64,000 nt of DNA from Acidobacteriota bacterium (GTDB lineage Bacteria; Acidobacteriota; Terriglobia; Bryobacterales; Bryobacteraceae): positions 44,796 through 108,795 of the forward strand of contig JAPKYZ010000045.1 of assembly GCA_026394055.1 (NCBI GenBank), written 5' to 3'. Numbering within the stretch: the stretch's first letter is position 1; every line of letters begins with the position of its first letter. The position numbers were made by a program, and so were the translations under genes. Below are positions 62,293-64,000 of this stretch, piece after piece. The notes beneath the pieces are model-generated. The model did not search any database. It was not told where the DNA came from and worked only from the letters and a program-made list of their open reading frames with translations.

Positions 62293-62928
62293 ATGACTCC
62301 CGCCGATATGACCGTGAAGGTCATTGACAACCTGCCGGCCAAGACCGGCAAGACGCTGGACGAATGGATCGCCATCTACCGGGCCGATGCGCCTAAAGCG
62401 AAGAAGGTTGAGGCCCGACGATGGTTCAAGATCACCCACGGCATCGGCGGCGTCACGGCCGATATCATCATGGGCCGGGCGGAGGGCCGCCCCAGCATGA
62501 TGGAAGACGACACCCCGGATGAGGCGCTGCTCGCCAGCCAGTACTCCGGTTCACGCGCGACGCTGCGCCCGATTTACGATCAGCTGGCCGAACTCGCCGC
62601 TGCGCTGGGTGAGGATGTGCGGTTCGTCGTGGCCAAGACCCAGGTCACCATTGCCCGGACGCGGCAGATCGCGATCATCTGGCCGAAGCCGGGCCGGATT
62701 GAGCTGGGGTTGGCCCTGCCCGGTATCGCCGCGGGCGGGCGGCTGGAGCCGGTGAAGAGCGCCAACGACCGCGATCGCATCCGGGTGTTTGTGCGCCTGG
62801 CATCGATCGAGGCCATTGATGCTCAAGTGGTCCGCTGGTTAGCCCAAGCCTATGCGGATGATCTCCAAGGCCTGTCGGCCACCGATTCCGCCGCCCTCAC
62901 CAAAGCCCGCGCCACTAAGCGCCGTTAG
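62293..62928 (+). CDS. DUF4287 and DUF5655 protein
   Basis: About 211 residues. The N-terminal half matches DUF4287 (VIDNLPAKTGKTLDEWIAIYRADAPKAKKVEARRWFK, HGIGGVTADIIMGR). The C-terminal half is a DUF5655-type domain (DQLAELAAALGEDVRFVVAKTQVTIARTRQIAIIWPKPGRIELGLAL). Often seen in soil bacteria with no known function. It diverges from the LysE gene. Confidence 0.8.
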   Translation: MTPADMTVKVIDNLPAKTGKTLDEWIAIYRADAPKAKKVEARRWFKITHGIGGVTADIIMGRAEGRPSMMEDDTPDEALLASQYSGSRATLRPIYDQLAELAAALGEDVRFVVAKTQVTIARTRQIAIIWPKPGRIELGLALPGIAAGGRLEPVKSANDRDRIRVFVRLASIEAIDAQVVRWLAQAYADDLQGLSATDSAALTKARATKRR

Positions 62929-62949
62929 CTCGCTATCGATGGCGCCGAG

Positions 62950-63687
62950 TTACTGCGAGAGATTGAAGCGCACGGCGATCTGGGTAAATACTTCCACCGG
63001 TTGCCCATTGAGATAAGTGGGCCGGTAGCGCCACTGGCGGACCGCGTCGTAAGCAGCCCGCACCAGCAGCGGATGCCCAGACACCAGCTCCAAGCTTTCG
63101 ATGGAGCCGTTGGTGGCGATTACCGCTGTGAACTGGACCGTCCCTTGAATGCGGGCTTGCTTTGCCAGTGGCGGGTAAGCCGGCACCACCCGTTGGAGCA
63201 ACTGCGCCTCCTGAACACCGCTCGATACCTTCAGCCGGGTGGGTACCTCCGCTGGAGGCGCTGCTGCTTTCGGTGTTTCGGTGATTGGCTTTGTGTCGGG
63301 GATCTTAGCTTGGCCGAGTAAATCACCCAACAGGCTCCCCTTGATCGCATGCCCCGCGGCCTCCGCCAGGCCCGCCATGTTTGGCAGAGCATCGGCAGGC
63401 ATCTCTTCGATCAATGCCACCCGTTCCGGGATCCGGAGCGGAGACAAAAGCGCCGAGGGAGAAAGCGGCCGCAGAATCCGCGCCGCGCGCGTCGTGACTA
63501 GCTCAGGAGCCGGCGGTGGCGTGAGTCGTGGCGCCTCCACTAAGGGCACCCAACGCCGCATCGGCAAAGCTTCGGTCAGCCAAACAGTGGCCAGTAGTAT
63601 GCCCGCTATGCTGACCGTCTGAATGGCAAATGAAACGGGCAATGCCCAACTACGTTGCCCATCGGGAAGAAGTACTTGATCGAACAT
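62950..63687 (-). CDS. Energy transducer TonB-family protein
   Basis: 245 residues. An N-terminal membrane helix (PVSFAIQTVSIAGILLATVWL) is followed by a Pro-rich linker and a C-terminal TonB domain (VVPAYPPLAKQARIQGTVQFTAVI, SGHPLLVRAAYDAVRQWRYRP). It could energise the receptor at 7884. About 100 bp upstream, gtctataagtagtgac (about 63777-63793) resembles a BlaI/CopY-type operator, a weak match. No ExbB/ExbD genes are adjacent. The 178-bp stretch to the IS end holds nothing else that I can support. Confidence 0.85.
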   Translation of the reverse strand: MFDQVLLPDGQRSWALPVSFAIQTVSIAGILLATVWLTEALPMRRWVPLVEAPRLTPPPAPELVTTRAARILRPLSPSALLSPLRIPERVALIEEMPADALPNMAGLAEAAGHAIKGSLLGDLLGQAKIPDTKPITETPKAAAPPAEVPTRLKVSSGVQEAQLLQRVVPAYPPLAKQARIQGTVQFTAVIATNGSIESLELVSGHPLLVRAAYDAVRQWRYRPTYLNGQPVEVFTQIAVRFNLSQ

Positions 63688-63865
63688 ATGTCAGCCTCCA
63701 CCGCATTCGACACCAGGCGAGATGCGGTAGTTCCCGCTGCTTCGAAAGATATCGAGCGCCCACCCATCAACTAAGGTCTATAAGTAGTGACTATCTCTCC
63801 GGCGTCGGGCCAACGGTGACGAGCCCTGAAATGTCCGGTGTTCGCCCTACTTTCCGGAACAACTA

Positions 63866-64000
63866 GGGCGTGTTCACACTACGCGGAGGGCTTCGACGAT
63901 GAGCGCGAAGCAGAGAAAAGCCACGAAGACGACGTCGAGCTTTTCAAAGCGTGAGAAGATCCGGCGGAAGCCCTTCAGTCTGCGGAACAACCGCTCGATC
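63866..64000 (-). mobile_element. Right end of an IS5-type insertion sequence
   Basis: The terminal inverted repeat begins gggcgtgttcacact at 63866, right after a CTA. This agrees with the end of IS5-group elements that duplicate a short CTA/CTAG-like target. The rest of the element runs past the window edge. Confidence 0.7.
63874..64000 (-). CDS. IS5-family transposase, C-terminal part
   Basis: Minus-strand frame open from the window edge to a TGA at 63874-63876: IERLFRRLKGFRRIFSRFEK, then a hydrophobic end (VVFVAFLCFALIVEAL). The IERxFxRLKxFRRI motif is the conserved C-terminal motif of IS5/DDE transposases, containing the last catalytic Glu. Confidence 0.8.
   Translation of the reverse strand, partial: IERLFRRLKGFRRIFSRFEKLDVVFVAFLCFALIVEALRVV

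Overview
The window reads as chromosome of a GC-rich soil-type Acidobacteriota, most likely of the Bryobacterales/Solibacter lineage. The reasons are a protein with the TIGR03437 C-terminal domain typical of Solibacter relatives (38688-40058), a large Oar-like TonB-dependent receptor with an N-terminal carboxypeptidase-regulatory domain (7884-11207), a DUF1592/1588/1585 plus DUF1552 pair at the left edge, and many small toxin-antitoxin loci. This is inference from protein families; no rRNA or tRNA gene was seen.

Layout. 1-7.8 kb: DUF1585/DUF1552 pair, a frameshifted rmuC, fabG with a Mini-RNase III-like gene, a hicAB pair, a secreted MetX-like hydrolase and a UbiD-family decarboxylase. 7.9-11.2 kb: the TonB-dependent receptor, closed by a long perfect hairpin. 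11.3-31.2 kb: a flagellar island. A minus-strand operon runs fliK-flgD-flgE-fliN-fliO-fliP-fliQ-fliR-flhB-flhA-flhF-fliA-fliN-like-small membrane protein and is headed by a sequence with sigma-28 promoter architecture. Divergent from it is flgF-flgG-flgA-flgH-flgI-flgJ, followed on the minus strand by a DNase II-like secreted nuclease, fliS and flaG. 31.3-34.0 kb: an ArsR-methyltransferase fusion regulator (SahR-like) divergent from ahcY, with a dyad over the ahcY promoter, and the first of two REPIN-like repeat loci. 34.1-37.3 kb: a decayed MNT-HEPN module, a second hicAB with a perfect palindromic operator, a GGDEF protein and the second REPIN-like locus. 37.3-45.3 kb: sorbosone-dehydrogenase-like protein, TIGR03437 protein, P5C dehydrogenase, YtxH protein, ComEC and a DUF5615/DUF433 pair. 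45.4-48.3 kb: an unassigned three-gene operon (MFS transporter, ferredoxin with a split second cluster, Cys-rich protein). 48.3-54.0 kb: PIN toxin pair, serine hydrolase, orphan sugar-binding lipoprotein, di-haem peroxidase, aldo/keto reductase. 54.2-57.7 kb: gamma-glutamyltransferase, a probable selenocysteine-containing AhpD/CMD-family protein, and an esterase. 57.8-64 kb: HicB-like protein, class III aminotransferase, zinc-ribbon protein, serA, Phd/VapC, LysE exporter, DUF4287/DUF5655 protein, TonB, and the end of an IS5-type element.

The strongest unusual observation is the in-frame TGA at 56100-56102. It replaces the second Cys of a CxxCxxxH AhpD motif and is followed by a perfect 9-bp hairpin with a GGU loop, which fits a bacterial SECIS. 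Other points of interest are the DNase II homologue, the SahR/ahcY switch, the REPIN-like elements, the unassigned ferredoxin operon, and the seven toxin-antitoxin loci with visible autoregulatory palindromes.
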